Assembly: GCA_023548195.1 (NCBI GenBank)
Contig: JAJHZJ010000336.1
Span: 1,468,704 to 1,532,703 of the forward strand
Length of the DNA stretch: 64,000 nt
Reading direction: 5' to 3'
Source of the DNA: Bettongia penicillata ogilbyi
Lineage: Eukaryota; Chordata; Mammalia; Diprotodontia; Potoroidae
Shown: piece after piece, positions 1 to 11,700 of the stretch
Numbering within the stretch: position 1 is the first letter of the stretch
Layout: every line of letters starts with the position of its first letter
Position numbers and translations under genes: made by a program
Notes under the pieces: model-generated
The model's database searches: none
The model's input: only the letters and a program-made list of their open reading frames with translations
What the model was told of the DNA's origin: nothing

Positions 1-559
1 TCTTCTCTTCTTTGTAAAGAGGGGTGGTGGCAGGGGAGAAGTGGGAAAAAAAAGTGTAAGAGGATAAGATGGAGTAAAATTGACAATTAACAGTCATAAT
101 CATGAATGTGAATGGGACCAACTCAATTATAAAAAAGAAGAAAATAACAGAATGGATTGGAAAACAATCCAACAATATGCTGTGTACCCGATATACACAA
201 AATTAAAAAAGGAGCTGGAGCAAAATCTACTTATTATGCTTCAGATGATCTAAAAAAAAGCAGATGTAATCATGGTTACATCCAACACAGCAGTAAAAAT
301 AGAAATAATTAGAGAAGATAAACGGGAAAACTATATTACACTTGTAGGTACCATAGACAATAAATTAATACCAGTACTCAATATAATATGACATGGCATT
401 GAAATACTTAAAGGAAAAACTATCAATTTCAAGGGAGACAGAGAGAGTAAAGACTATCATAATTGGAGACCTCAATGTGCCCTTTTCAAACCTGGATAAA
501 TTTAATAAAAAGGTAAACCAGAAAGAAGAACTTGACTAGAATTTTTTAAAGCTGGATAT

Positions 560-947
560 TGAGGGCAAGGATGGAGTGTGGTATCAGGTCCAGACCAGAA
601 CTTAGGTGAAGCCTGTTCTCTGAGACTGTGCTCACCATCATCTGGTATTGCTCTCCATGACCTCTGGATTTTGCTGTAACCATGAGGTAAACAGAGAACG
701 TGAAGAGTACAAGGAGATAGGTAAATTCAACAGATGTCCTCAAGGATAACATTCCTAAGAACAAAGAACTAGTCAAAAAGATTAGGGCTGAGGAAAAGCA
801 GTTTGTGACATATACTTGTGGTTTTTACCTTTAAAAGTCCTGACCCTCAGATCAATAAATGGAGTTGTCCTATCTTCTCCTGCCTGCCCATATCTTTCTT
901 CACCACCATATCACTGAGTCATTTGGGGATGCTGGCCGTCTCCCACA
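560..947 (+). mobile_element. Solo LTR of an endogenous retrovirus
   Basis: A 388-bp element begins TG (TGAGGGCAAGG) and ends CA (GTCTCCCACA). It has an AATAAA (ATCAATAAATGGAG, about 863) upstream of a GT-rich 3' part, as expected for an LTR. It is flanked by perfect direct repeats GCTGGATAT at 551-559 and 948-956, inside L1 ORF2. A diverged second copy lies at 26273-26674. No internal retroviral genes remain, so this is a recombined solo LTR. The family name is not known to me. Confidence 0.7.
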
Positions 948-1077
948 GCTGGATATGGCAGAACTCTGGCAATTATTGAATTGGAATAGAAAGGAGTATA
1001 TGTATCTTAGCTGTGCAAGGAAGCTTTATAAAAATTGACCAGTTATATATATAAAACACATCTTTCATTGAACACAA

Positions 1078-1261
1078 CACAATTATCGTCCGCCCTTTAT
1101 TCTCAAAGAGGACCGATAACGTCACAAGAAGGATGTCTTGACTTGTGTGTGAATTGGATTTAAGTGAGGCAGAGATACACAGTCATCAGCCTTGCTTATT
1201 CAAGGTCTTCAGAATTCAGGGGCAAGATAAAAGTCAAGATGACTGACAATGGCCCACTATA
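1078..1261 (-). mobile_element. RTE-tailed SINE
   Basis: The segment CGTCCGCCCTTTATTCTCAA...AGAGGACCGATAACGTCAC matches the reversed 3' tail of the RTE elements in this window (compare 27126-27180 and 58612-58670). The rest (GTGAATTGGATTTAAGTGAG..., CAAGATGACTGACAATGGCCC) is the body of the abundant marsupial RTE-dependent SINE. It is inserted in the L1 remnant. The orientation follows the RTE tail. Confidence 0.6.
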
Positions 1262-1705
1262 TTATATTCAATAAAAAGACTTTTAGGAAAGGAATGCAAA
1301 TTAACTAGAGACTAATAAATAAATTAATCCTTAAAAATTGGTGATTCAAAGTAAAAAATCACAAAAAGAATACCTAATTTTGTCATATTAAATAACAAAA
1401 ATGAGACAACATATCAAAACTTTTGGGATACAGTCAAAGAAGTCCTAAGGAGAAAATTATTTTAACCAATACTGTTATCAACCAAAAAGAAAAAGAACAA
1501 ATCAATGAATTAGGCATGCAGTAAAACAACTGATAAAGCAATACCTCAAAAAATCCAACTCAACACTAAAGCAGAAATTTTGAAAATAAAGATGAACAAA
1601 ACTGAAAACAAAAACACCATTTAGTTTATAAATAAAACTAAGAGCTGGGGGTTTTTGGGGAGGAGACTAATAAGTTAAATAGCTAATCTGATTTCGCTTA
1701 AGAGA

Positions 1706-2567
1706 GTTTAGCTTTGAAAGGGAGGAGAGATATAAGATGATATATTGAGACGACAAAGTCTTATGAGGGACTATTAAGAGTGGGATAACACTTTACAAAG
1801 CACTTTGAAGTTCATAAAACATTTTTCTCAACAATTCTCTGCAGTAAGTAGGGCAACTATTATTATTCCTATTTTACAGATACTAACAATATACATTTAC
1901 AAAGTACTATGGCAAATGGAAAGTTAGATGCTTATGTTTAATTCAATGTAGATTACCAAGAAAATTAAAGCCAATCTAATTTTTTTTTAGATAAAATTAT
2001 TTAGATCTGGATTATTAACAATAATTGCCTCAACACTCTGCTTCCTTTTTCTGTGTAGACATGATTCTAATTGTCATAATAATGTGGGTTCCCAAATTAA
2101 TTATTCATGCTTCGTTATAGGAAAAATAATTAAATTAGCCAGATTTAGCAATTATTAGTAATATTGAAAGAGAGATAAAGCAAAATTTTCAGTATACTTT
2201 ATGCCTTATAGAATTTTCTCTATTTTTTCTTCAGATTTACCTTACTTTCATGTAATAATACAGTTGGATCATTAGGGTTTTTAATCCTAAAGAAAATTCT
2301 GTGAACCTATTTTTCTCTACATAATACTTTAACCAGCCTAAGTGTAATTGGAAGAAATATTACAGCTATTTCCATGTAAAGCTGATCACTGGGGAAATGG
2401 TATATACATATATACATATATACATACATACATATGTGCACACACATATTTCAGTGTCTAATTTTACTAGTGAGGTGGCTTAGAATGACTTTTTAGATTT
2501 TTTAATATATTGAATTAAAATATAAAACACAGAGTACATAATAGCTCCTCATTGTTTTTCAATTTAG
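1706..2567. other. Intronic AT-rich sequence with a MIR-like fragment
   Basis: A MIR/CORE-SINE fragment lies at about 1785-1885 (CACTTTACAAAGCACTTTGA ... CTATTTTACAGATA). A TA/CA-rich simple repeat is at about 2400-2450. The remainder is AT-rich CFAP43 intron with nothing recognised, apart from the pyrimidine tract before the 2568 exon. Confidence 0.5.
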
Positions 2568-2727
2568 GTTACAAGAAGAGAAAATGAATTTTCAGCTGGA
2601 TTTGACAATTCAACTCTTGCTTACACAAGGACAAGTGGAAGTGGAGAATTTCCAATTTCTATTAGATTTCAAAGACTCCATTCTCATTAACAGGGCTATA
2701 ATTGAAGATATAAATGGTATAATCCGG
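2568..2727 (+). CDS. CFAP43: CFAP43 exon (fifth from last)
   Basis: This is a 160-nt exon. Acceptor AG is at 2566-2567 after a T-rich tract, and donor GTAATT starts at 2728. Base 2568 completes a codon begun in the upstream exon outside the window. The frame then reads [20 protein letters not shown] and ends ...EDINGIIR on a codon boundary (phase 0). The open frame runs past the donor to 2778, but those residues are intron. Confidence 0.85.
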
Positions 2728-5700
2728 GTAATTATGAATTTTCAGAAAAAAAAACACAGTAACTGCTATACAAAATAAGTATAAAGTATATTTTCCTTTC
2801 TTAATACCCACCAATTTTTCTTATTTTAAAAAAATCTTTATTGATATTTTGTTGGTATGTCATTTTTATTTTCATATTATGTCCTTCCCCTGGATCTAGT
2901 GAGGAATCTTTTGTAACAGAGAATAAAAAAAAGAAAAATATAATAAGAACAGTTTATTATACACATAGCAACCAAATTTAACAAGTATATGCAGTGTTCT
3001 TTAGCTCTGTAAAGAGGAGGTACATTTTTTTCAATCCTTTTCATTCCTGTCTATCACAATTACACAACATTCAGTTTCTGCATTCTTTCCATTAAGACTG
3101 TTGGAATCATTGTGTATACAGTATTTGTGTTCTAATTACTTGACTCCACATTGTTTCATATTTCTCTGAATCTTCATATTCATTTTCTACAGACTAATTG
3201 AACATTGTTCTCATCTACCACTATTTGTTTAACCAATCGATGGGCATCTCCTTTGTTTCCAGTTCTTTGCTAGCACAAAAAAGACTGCTATATGTGATTG
3301 TATATGGGACCTTTCTTTCCATTTTTGAGCTCTTGGAGGTTTCAGAGTCAAAAAGTATGGATATTTTCATTACTTTTTAAAAAAAAAAAATTCCAAATTG
3401 CTTTCTAGATTGGCCAGACCAATTCATGGCTTTACTGACAGTATATTAGCCTGCCTTTCTTTTGCTAGACTGTAGAATGTGAGGAAGGGAGTGATGTATA
3501 GGAAGACTGGAAAGGTAAAAAGCTAAGTTGTAAAGAGCTTTAAAGAAAATATTTTATATATTTGGTAATAGAGTAATAGGTAATAGAGAGCCACTTGAGT
3601 TTATTGAGTAGGGAGGTGACACAGTCAGATTTATATTTTAGGAAAATCATTTCAACAGATGTTTTATCCAACATTCCCTAAATTCTGGAGTTCTTGCCCC
3701 TGATTTTGAGTTTGAATAGCCTTCAGGAAGAAGAAGTCATCATGGAAGCAACTGAAGAGAACCAATTTCATGAGTGTCTGAGGAGAAGCCATTGTAGTAT
3801 GACTGCTACTATGAGCCACAGGAGTTGAAGGAGGCTCCTCTGAGTGTACCCCGGAAGTGATAGCTATTTCTCTGCCACCAGCAACTATAATATGGCTTCC
3901 CTCTCAGTCCACTGTAAGGGTTTCTCTCCCAAAAGCACAATGAAGTTCAAGGTTGAGGGCAAGTATCCAAAAGTAAAACCAAAGTAAATTTCCCTATATT
4001 CAAGTAATTATGTGTCTCTCACTACTTTGCAGACAACACCATTGTGGATAGGGCCAAAATGCAGGTTATATTTATTTGACTGGAGAAAATAGGAAGTTAC
4101 TGACAGTTGAGTAATGGAGTGATACAGTCAGAAGTGAACTTGAAGAAAAAAAACAACACTTAGGCAGTTGTTTGGGGGCATGGATTAGAATGCAGAGAGA
4201 CTTAAGGCGGGGAGAGAACAATTTAGGAAGCTACTAAATAATCTAAGTGAGAAGTAATGTGGGCCTGACCGAGAGTGAAGATTACGTGAGTGGAGAGAAG
4301 GAAGCATTTATGAGACATGTTATAAAGATAGAAATTACAAGGTTTTGCAACTGATTTGATATGTGGTATAAGTAAGAATGACTAATTAAGAAGTAATCAG
4401 CAAGTGTTTATTAAGTACCTACTATAAACCAGGCTGACAATGAGCTTACTACCTTCTAATGGGGAAGATACAAATGTATATAAAAATAATATACAACATA
4501 AATATAAACTCCACTAAGTATTTAAATACACAGTAGTTTGGAAGACAAAGAACTAAGAGTTGGGGACACTCAGGAAAGGCTAGCATCATGGTTGCAAATT
4601 TAGGCAACTTGCCTTTAACCACCATAGGGAAGCTGGAAGAGAAGTTGAGGGAAAGATAAAATTCTCTTTTGGATATGTTGAATTTGAGATGCCTCCAAGA
4701 TATCCATTCTCTCCCTATGTTATAATACACAACTGAAGTCAGATTATTCATAAATACCCTAATTCAGTTTAGGAGATCTTAATTTGGATTTCCTTCTGAA
4801 TTTTTCCCCTCTTCATTTTCTGAAACATAAAGTTAACTTCATAATGGTCATTTTTATCATTTTTATACAATGTGTTTCTTTGGACATATAATTAAGCCAA
4901 TTCTGAGAACTTTTTTTTCCTCTTCAAGAATAATGTGTGAGCTACCCCTTCCATTTAGCTACAATTTCCTTATCTTCTGGTTTCATTTATAGAGAGACTA
5001 CTGAATGACATAATTCAACATAATGTTCACTCAGGGATCTTACATTTAGCAAACCAACTGCTAAGCTGATGTTCTTTCTCCTCTCCCTCACTCTGTCAAA
5101 AGCAGCAACAGCACTGAGATTTATTTTGTAATTTTCTTTCTTTAATGGATTATCTTGACTTAGAAATTAGTCAGCTTTCTGATTTCTCTATATTTAGCCA
5201 AGCCAGTTCCCCAAAAGAAGACAGAATCAGTTGCTGTGGAAAGTATTTGAACACTTTCTAGAATAGTAAAGATCCTTAGAGCTTTCCTCTATTGACATCC
5301 TTCAAGTATTCCTAGCTATCTACTTGCCTCAACAAGGCATCTGGGTAAGGTTGTTCTTAATCTGAGGTAGGTGACCACTGGTGACCAGGAGATGTACTCT
5401 AGAGATGCGCCAGAGAGGAAAAAGACGACCATTTCAACTTCATTTTTCCACCAGCCTGAAATGCTATTTTTTCCCTAACAAATTTACCAAAAAATTGTCT
5501 TGCTTTCACTTGTATTGCTTTTCCTCTGACCTTAGTTCTGTCTTGTATTTTCTCTTGATTTGTACCTCTTGTAAGTTCTTATAGCTTCCAGTTATTCATT
5601 TTTTTTCTCTTTCCATTTTATATGGGCATTTAAGTACTATGAATTTGCCTCTGAGTACTCCTTTAATGAATCTCATAGGCTTTGAAACATAGCATCATCT

Positions 5701-8700
5701 ATTAATTATTTTTTGTAATTTTCTCTTTCATCCACCCAAATGTTTAATAGTCACTGTTCAGTGCCCTTATACCTTCTTTTCATGAAATCATTTCTTTACT
5801 TTTATTGCAATGATCCACAATGTGGGACAATAATTAGAAAATTAGCCTTAGAGCCAAGAATGCCTTTATTTCCAATTTTCCCTCTGACACATACTGGCTG
5901 TGTGACTTTGAGCAAGTTATTTAATGTCTTGGTATCCTAGAAAACTTTCTGACTATAAGGTGCAGAGAAGGTGCTGACCTGTATATAGTTTCCTTATGCA
6001 GAAGCTCCCTACACCAATGAAATCATAGGTCCAGTTCCAACTCTCTGTTATAATATGGATCGTATATTTAGTGAACAGAATTTCTGCCTAAGTGTATTCA
6101 TTGTTCTCTTCAATGTTTGTGTAACACGGGTACTTAGGGAAAAAAGACAGTGCTTTCTTTCCCATTAAGTTCCCTCTACAAATCTGTTATATCTACCTTG
6201 TTCAATACTTTGTGTAATTTTGTTACATATATCATACAGCGACAGCAGGTGCTAACATTGTGCTTAATTTCTTAAAGTTGGTTTTTCTATGACTAAGGTT
6301 TTCTTTTACAAATTTTGCTACAGCATTATTGTATACGTGCTTAAAGTTGATACATTTGCATTTTATATAGAGCAATTTAGTAATAAAATACAGCATCCGT
6401 CATCTTTCACCCTTTCCGCTTTGAGTTGAGTTTTGGCCGACATCATTAATACCTCTCCTATTTTCTGTAGTTTGGCAATAGCCTGATAATTTTAGAACAC
6501 TTTCATTTTGATCATGTTTGAGTCTTTCTTAATTGTAATCTAATTTTTCTTAATTTTCCTTAGTGATTTTTGCATTTTATTGGTAGGTTCAATTCATTTG
6601 CATTCAGAATTGTAATTGTTAGGGTTGTTCTTCAGTCACTTTTGAAAGGAAAAATACATTTTCTTATTATTAACCCCAACTTAATAAAACCACTCTAAAT
6701 AAAGTTCTTCTCATATTAATAATGTTGTTAAGTCACTTCTGTCATGCCTGATTATTTTGTGGCCCCATTTGAGGTCTTGGCAAAGATACTGAAGGTGTTT
6801 ACCATTTCCTTCTCTGGCTCATTTTACAGATGAGGAAACTGAAGCAAACTAGTTTCAAGTAAGGGACTTGCCTAGGTTCACACAGTAGTAAGTGTCTGAG
6901 GCCCAGATATGAACTCAAGAAGATGAGTCTTCCTGACTTCAGGCCCAGCACTGCCTTTATCAAAGAATAGTGTCGGTGTTTTCTTTCTCCTTCCTACCAC
7001 CATCAATTTCTCTGAAATATCCTCTTAAAAAACTTGGTGACTTAGCTCCCAATCCAAAAAAAAAAAAATGTGCTGAGAATTCTTATATGTTTCTAACAAC
7101 CATTGAACATCGATTATTTTAAATATTTCTCTTTTGGGCTGGGAGGCTTATTTGTTCTATGAAGACTTCCTTGAAGAAGGTATGTCTCTCTGTAAATCTA
7201 CGAAATCTGTTTGCTTCTCAAGTATCTTCTCTCTTGCCATGACAAATAATGCCCAATTTTGCTGAGTACATCATTCTGTTTTTGACCACCACCTCTCTCA
7301 GTCTTCCCACCCTTCTACCAACCCCCACCCTCTTCTTCCCCTTTACCCTTAACTACTTCCCTCCCTTTAATCTGCCCCCTTTTCTTGAGTACATCATTCT
7401 GGGTCCACACTCCATGCTTCTTTGTAAATTCGGAATTCCAGTCTTAAGTACTCCTTGAAAAATCTTTTTATATGATCCTGCTGTTTCTTTTTAAGTGGTT
7501 TTTAAACTACTTCTAGCAATCTGGATTGTTCTTCCCCTTATAACGTTGAGATAATCATACAGCATCTAGGAGAGTTGAGTCTTGAGTCCTTTCTTTTCAC
7601 CATCCTGTGTCATTCTTTATATTTTGCTGCCTGTTTTCTTCATTGTTGTATTTTTTTCTTTAATGATTTCATAAATTATTCTGTCTAGGTTTATTTTTTT
7701 ATTTCTCTTAAATGTAACTAAGACACAGACTGCTATGTCAAGATCTGTCTTCCAGGTCTGTCACGGATTTTGTGATTTTCCAATAACTTAAAACAATTTG
7801 GTGGTTTTTAAAAGTTATTCCACTTTGGGTATAATTTAGTTTTCTGCTGTAGGAAATCTGTTTATTGCTTCTTTGAACTTCCTTAGCTTTTCTATTGTAT
7901 TTTTCTTATATCTTTTCTTGGTCATGTTCATAGCATCTTTTAATTTTGCTTGAATTCTTTGTGTGTTTTTTACTTCCTATAATTTCTTCTTTAACTTGAG
8001 CTTATGCTTTTTTAGACTAATACTGATTCTTTCATTTCTTTGGATATGACATTTGCTAAATGGAGGACTTCTCTCAGGATATTGTATATCATTGCTTTTT
8101 TTCATTGCTTCTGATACTTCAGCTTATTCAGCTGTTCTATTGTATTATTAATTATATCAGCATCCTTTGATCTGCTCATTTGAAATTTTGGTTGGTTTTT
8201 TAATTGTATGTTCTTCAAAGTCATGTTTTCCTTCTCTACAGAATTTCTGCTGTGTTTTTGGGGGGTAGGGGGTTGTCTTTCTATGGCATATATGAGAAGC
8301 CTGGCTCCTCCTCTTTCATTCAACCTTCCCTTAACTTGTTTTATATATATGCTCCTCTGGGTCAGTCTATTTGAGATGAAATGAAGATATGGTATGCCCT
8401 TATGCTTTCAGGAGAGCAAGAACTATTTCAAGCCATTAGGATTAATGTTTTCTGGGGGTGGAGTCAAGATGGCGGAGTAGAAAGACTCACGTATGCTAGC
8501 TCCGAACCCACAGCCCATATATTTCCTACAAGAAGAACTCCCCACAAATTCTGGATCACTGCAAGGTGCACAGAAACACAGTGGAAGAGATTTCCATTCC
8601 AGAGAGCCCTGGAGAGCCGTCCCCAGGGTCCATCGCCCCCCGGAAAGTGGAGCCCACCCCAGCGCTGCCCTGGCCATGGCACCAGAGAACCTGATCCGAG

Positions 8701-11700
8701 CAGGCTTCAGGGACGGAGGTTCTGGCGGCCAGGAAGGTCCCTCCGCCCACAGGCGCGCCAGGTCAGTGAGAGAGACTTCTGGGCAGGCCGAGAGGGGAGC
8801 GGGGTGTCTCCATGGCTCGGGCCCCCTCGGGAGGAAGTGAAGGAGGCAGAGGCAGCAGCAGCGGCCCCCGGGACTCCCCGAGCAGGCAGGATCTTCATTA
8901 CTGAAGTTCTCTGCATAAACCACCTGAAAGAGCTGAGACTGGGAGGCGGCCCTGCCCCCACCTGAGCACCAGAACTTAAGCTCACATTGAATAGCAGCCG
9001 CACCTGCCGTGGAAAGTCCATTTGAATCTCAGACCCCAAGCACTAGCTGGGCGGATCTAGGCGGGGGTGGACAGGAATCTCAGAAGTTAAGTAACTGGCT
9101 GGGAAAATGCCCAGAAAAGGGAAGAAAAATAAGACTATAGAGAGCTTCTTTGAGCAGATGCAAATGTTCCCACCTTTCAATTCTGATGACAAGGAACTAT
9201 TCTTATCATCAGGGAAAGATGTGGAGGGCGGGGCCTCAGTACCCCAGACATCCCAGGGGGATGTTGGGTGGGCTCAGGCCTTGGAAGAGCTCAAAAAGGA
9301 TTTTGAAAAGCAGGTTAGACAGGTGGAGGAAAAACTGGGAAGAGAAATGAGAGAGATGCAAGAAAAGCATGAAAAATGGGTCAATACCTTGCTAAAGGAG
9401 ACCCAAAAAAATGCTGAAGAAAATAACATCTTGAAAAATAGGCTCACTCAATTGGCAAAAGAAGTTCAAAAAGCCAATGAGGAGAAGAATGCTTTCAAAA
9501 GCAGAATTAGCCAAATGGAAAAAGAGGTTCAAAAGCTCACTGAAGAAAATAGTTCTCTCAAAATTAGAATGGAACAGATGGAGTCTAATGACTTTCTGAG
9601 AAACCAAGAAATCACAAAACAAAACCAAAAGAATGAAAAAAATGGAAGAGAATGTGAAATATCTCTTTGGAAAAACAACTGACCTGGCAAATAGATCCAG
9701 GAGAGACAATTTAAAAATCATGGGACAACCTGAAAGCCATGATCAAAAAAAGAGCCTAGACATCATCTTTCATGAATTTATCAAGGAAAACTGCCCTGAG
9801 ATTCTACAACCAGAGGGCAAAATAAGTATTGAAGGAATCCATCAATCACCGCCTGAAAGAGATCCCAAAAGAGAAACTCCTAGGAACATTGTGGCCAAAT
9901 TCCAGAGTTCCCAGGTCAAGGAGAAAATATTGCAAGCAGCTAGAAAGAAACAATTCCAGTATTGTGGAAATACAATCAGGATAACACAAGATCTAGCAGC
10001 TTCTACATTAAGGGATCGAAGGGCATGGAATAGGATATTCCAGAAGTCAAAGGAACTAGGACTCAAACCAAGAATCACCTACCCAGCAAAACTGTGTATA
10101 ATACTTCAGGGGAAAATATGGTTTTTCAATGAAACAGAGGACTTTCAATCATTCTTGATGAAAAGACCAGAGCTGAAAAGAAAATTTGACTTTCAAACAC
10201 AAGAATGAGAAGAAGCATGAAATAGTAAACAGCAAAGGGAAGTCATAAGGGACTTACCAAAGGTGAACTGTTTACATTCCTACATGGAAAGACAATATTT
10301 GTAACTCTTAAAACTTTTCAGTATCTGGGTAGTTGGTGTGACCACACACAGATGTACACACACACACACATGCACATACACACATGTACATGCATGCATG
10401 CACACACGCATACACACATGCACACACATACAGAGACAGAGAGCACAGAGTGAATTGAATAGGATGGGACCATATCTTAAAAGAAATTAAGGTAAATGGT
10501 GAGAGAGCAAGGTAGGGGGAGGAAAGAGGGTGAAATGGAATGGGGTAAATTATATCTCATTCAAGAGGCAAGCAGGAGACTTTTTAGTGGAGGGAAAAAG
10601 AGGAGAGCTGAGAAAAAAAAACAAGAAGTTTACCCTCATCACATTTGACTAAAGGAAGGAATAAAATGCACACTCATTTTGGTATGAAAACCTATCTTAC
10701 AATACAGGAAAGTGGGGGAGAAGGAGATAAGCAAGGGGGCGGGGATGATGGAAGGGAGGGCAAAGGGAGGAGGGAGCAATTTGAAGTCAACACTTGGGGA
10801 GGGACAGGATCAAAAGACAGAAGAGAAACAATGAGGGGCAGGATAGGATGGAGGGTAATTCAGTTAGTCTTACACAACACGACTATTATGGAAGTAATTT
10901 GCAAAACTACACAGATATGGCCTATATTGAATTGCCTGCCTTCCCAAAGGGAATGGGTGGGGAGGGAGGGATGGGGAGAATTTGGAACTCAAAGTTTTAG
11001 GAACAACTGTTTAGTATTGTTCTTGCTACTAGGAAATAAGAAACACAGGTAATGGGGAATAGAAAGTCATCTGGCCCTACAGGACAAAAGGGAAGATGGG
11101 GACAAGAGAAGGGAGGGATGATAGAAGAGAGGGCAGATTGGTGATAGGAAAAATTAGATTGCTTGGTGTATTGGGGTGGGGGGAGGGGAGAAAAGGGGAG
11201 AAAATTTGGAACCCAAAATTTTGTGAAAATGAATGTAAAAAGTTAAATAAATAAATTTTTATTTCAAAAAAAAAAAGATTAATGTTTTCTTTCCTTAAAT
11301 TATTCTGTCACTCAACTAAAGGCAAGGTTTCATGTACTTTCAGGAAAACTAAATTTAGTCTTAAATGAAAATATTTTCTAAATATACGATGAAAACAATT
11401 ACAGAACTAGTATCCATGACTTAAGGTAGAGTTGACAGAACCATCAAAAAAGTGTTCCATTTCTTTCTAGAAGGTCTTCACTACTTCTCATGAAAACTAT
11501 TCAAGAATTCACTCCCTGGTCCTACCTGCCCTACCTCTACCTTACCTTCTATTTTCCATTCCTTTTCCTCTATCTTCTTTTCTCAGGCTGGGGTTTAAGA
11601 AAGAATGAGATGATATCCTAAATTGACCTGGAAAGGAGTAATTTTTTTTTTATTTTGATCCTGCTTAGAGAAACTAAGATACTGTGAGAAATGAGGACTC

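Larger units (their letters stand above)
1..1705 (+). mobile_element. LINE-1 ORF2 remnant (endonuclease onward), split
   Basis: Decayed L1 runs from the ORF1-ORF2 linker into ORF2. MNVNGTN at about 102 marks the endonuclease start, and AAG...GACTTT.GAA and AAAACTAAGAGCTGG-type phrases follow in the expected order up to about 1700. It carries many stops and frameshifts. It is interrupted by the solo LTR at 560-947 and the RTE-tailed SINE at about 1078-1261. Removing both restores L1 continuity (AAGCTGGATAT joins GGCAGAACTCTGG). The left end is cut by the window edge. Confidence 0.75.
8454..11276 (+). mobile_element. HAL1 (half-L1) retrotransposon, near full length
   Basis: A 2.8-kb non-LTR element with a GC-rich 5'UTR starting GGGGTGGAGTCAAGATGGCG (653 bp), an L1-type ORF1 (9107-10208) and a ~1.07-kb 3'UTR with CA-rich and purine-rich blocks. 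The tail is AAATAAATAAATTTTT plus a short poly(A). There is no ORF2: ORF1 runs straight into the 3'UTR, as in known HAL1 elements. Perfect 14-bp target duplications, GATTAATGTTTTCT, lie at 8440-8453 and 11277-11290. It sits in sense in the intron between the 2568 and 11991 exons of CFAP43. Mobilisation must have used L1 machinery in trans. Confidence 0.88.

Noticed and set aside
8381..9039. Overlapping open frames of 110-194 codons on both strands
   Set aside because: They fall in the GC-rich HAL1 5'UTR, where stop codons are rare by composition. They are not conserved in the second copy and lie in the element's untranslated region.
10340..10435. CA-rich tract as an independent microsatellite
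   Set aside because: It recurs at the same place in all three HAL1 copies (54715-54785, and 59745-59800 reversed), so it is part of the element's 3'UTR.
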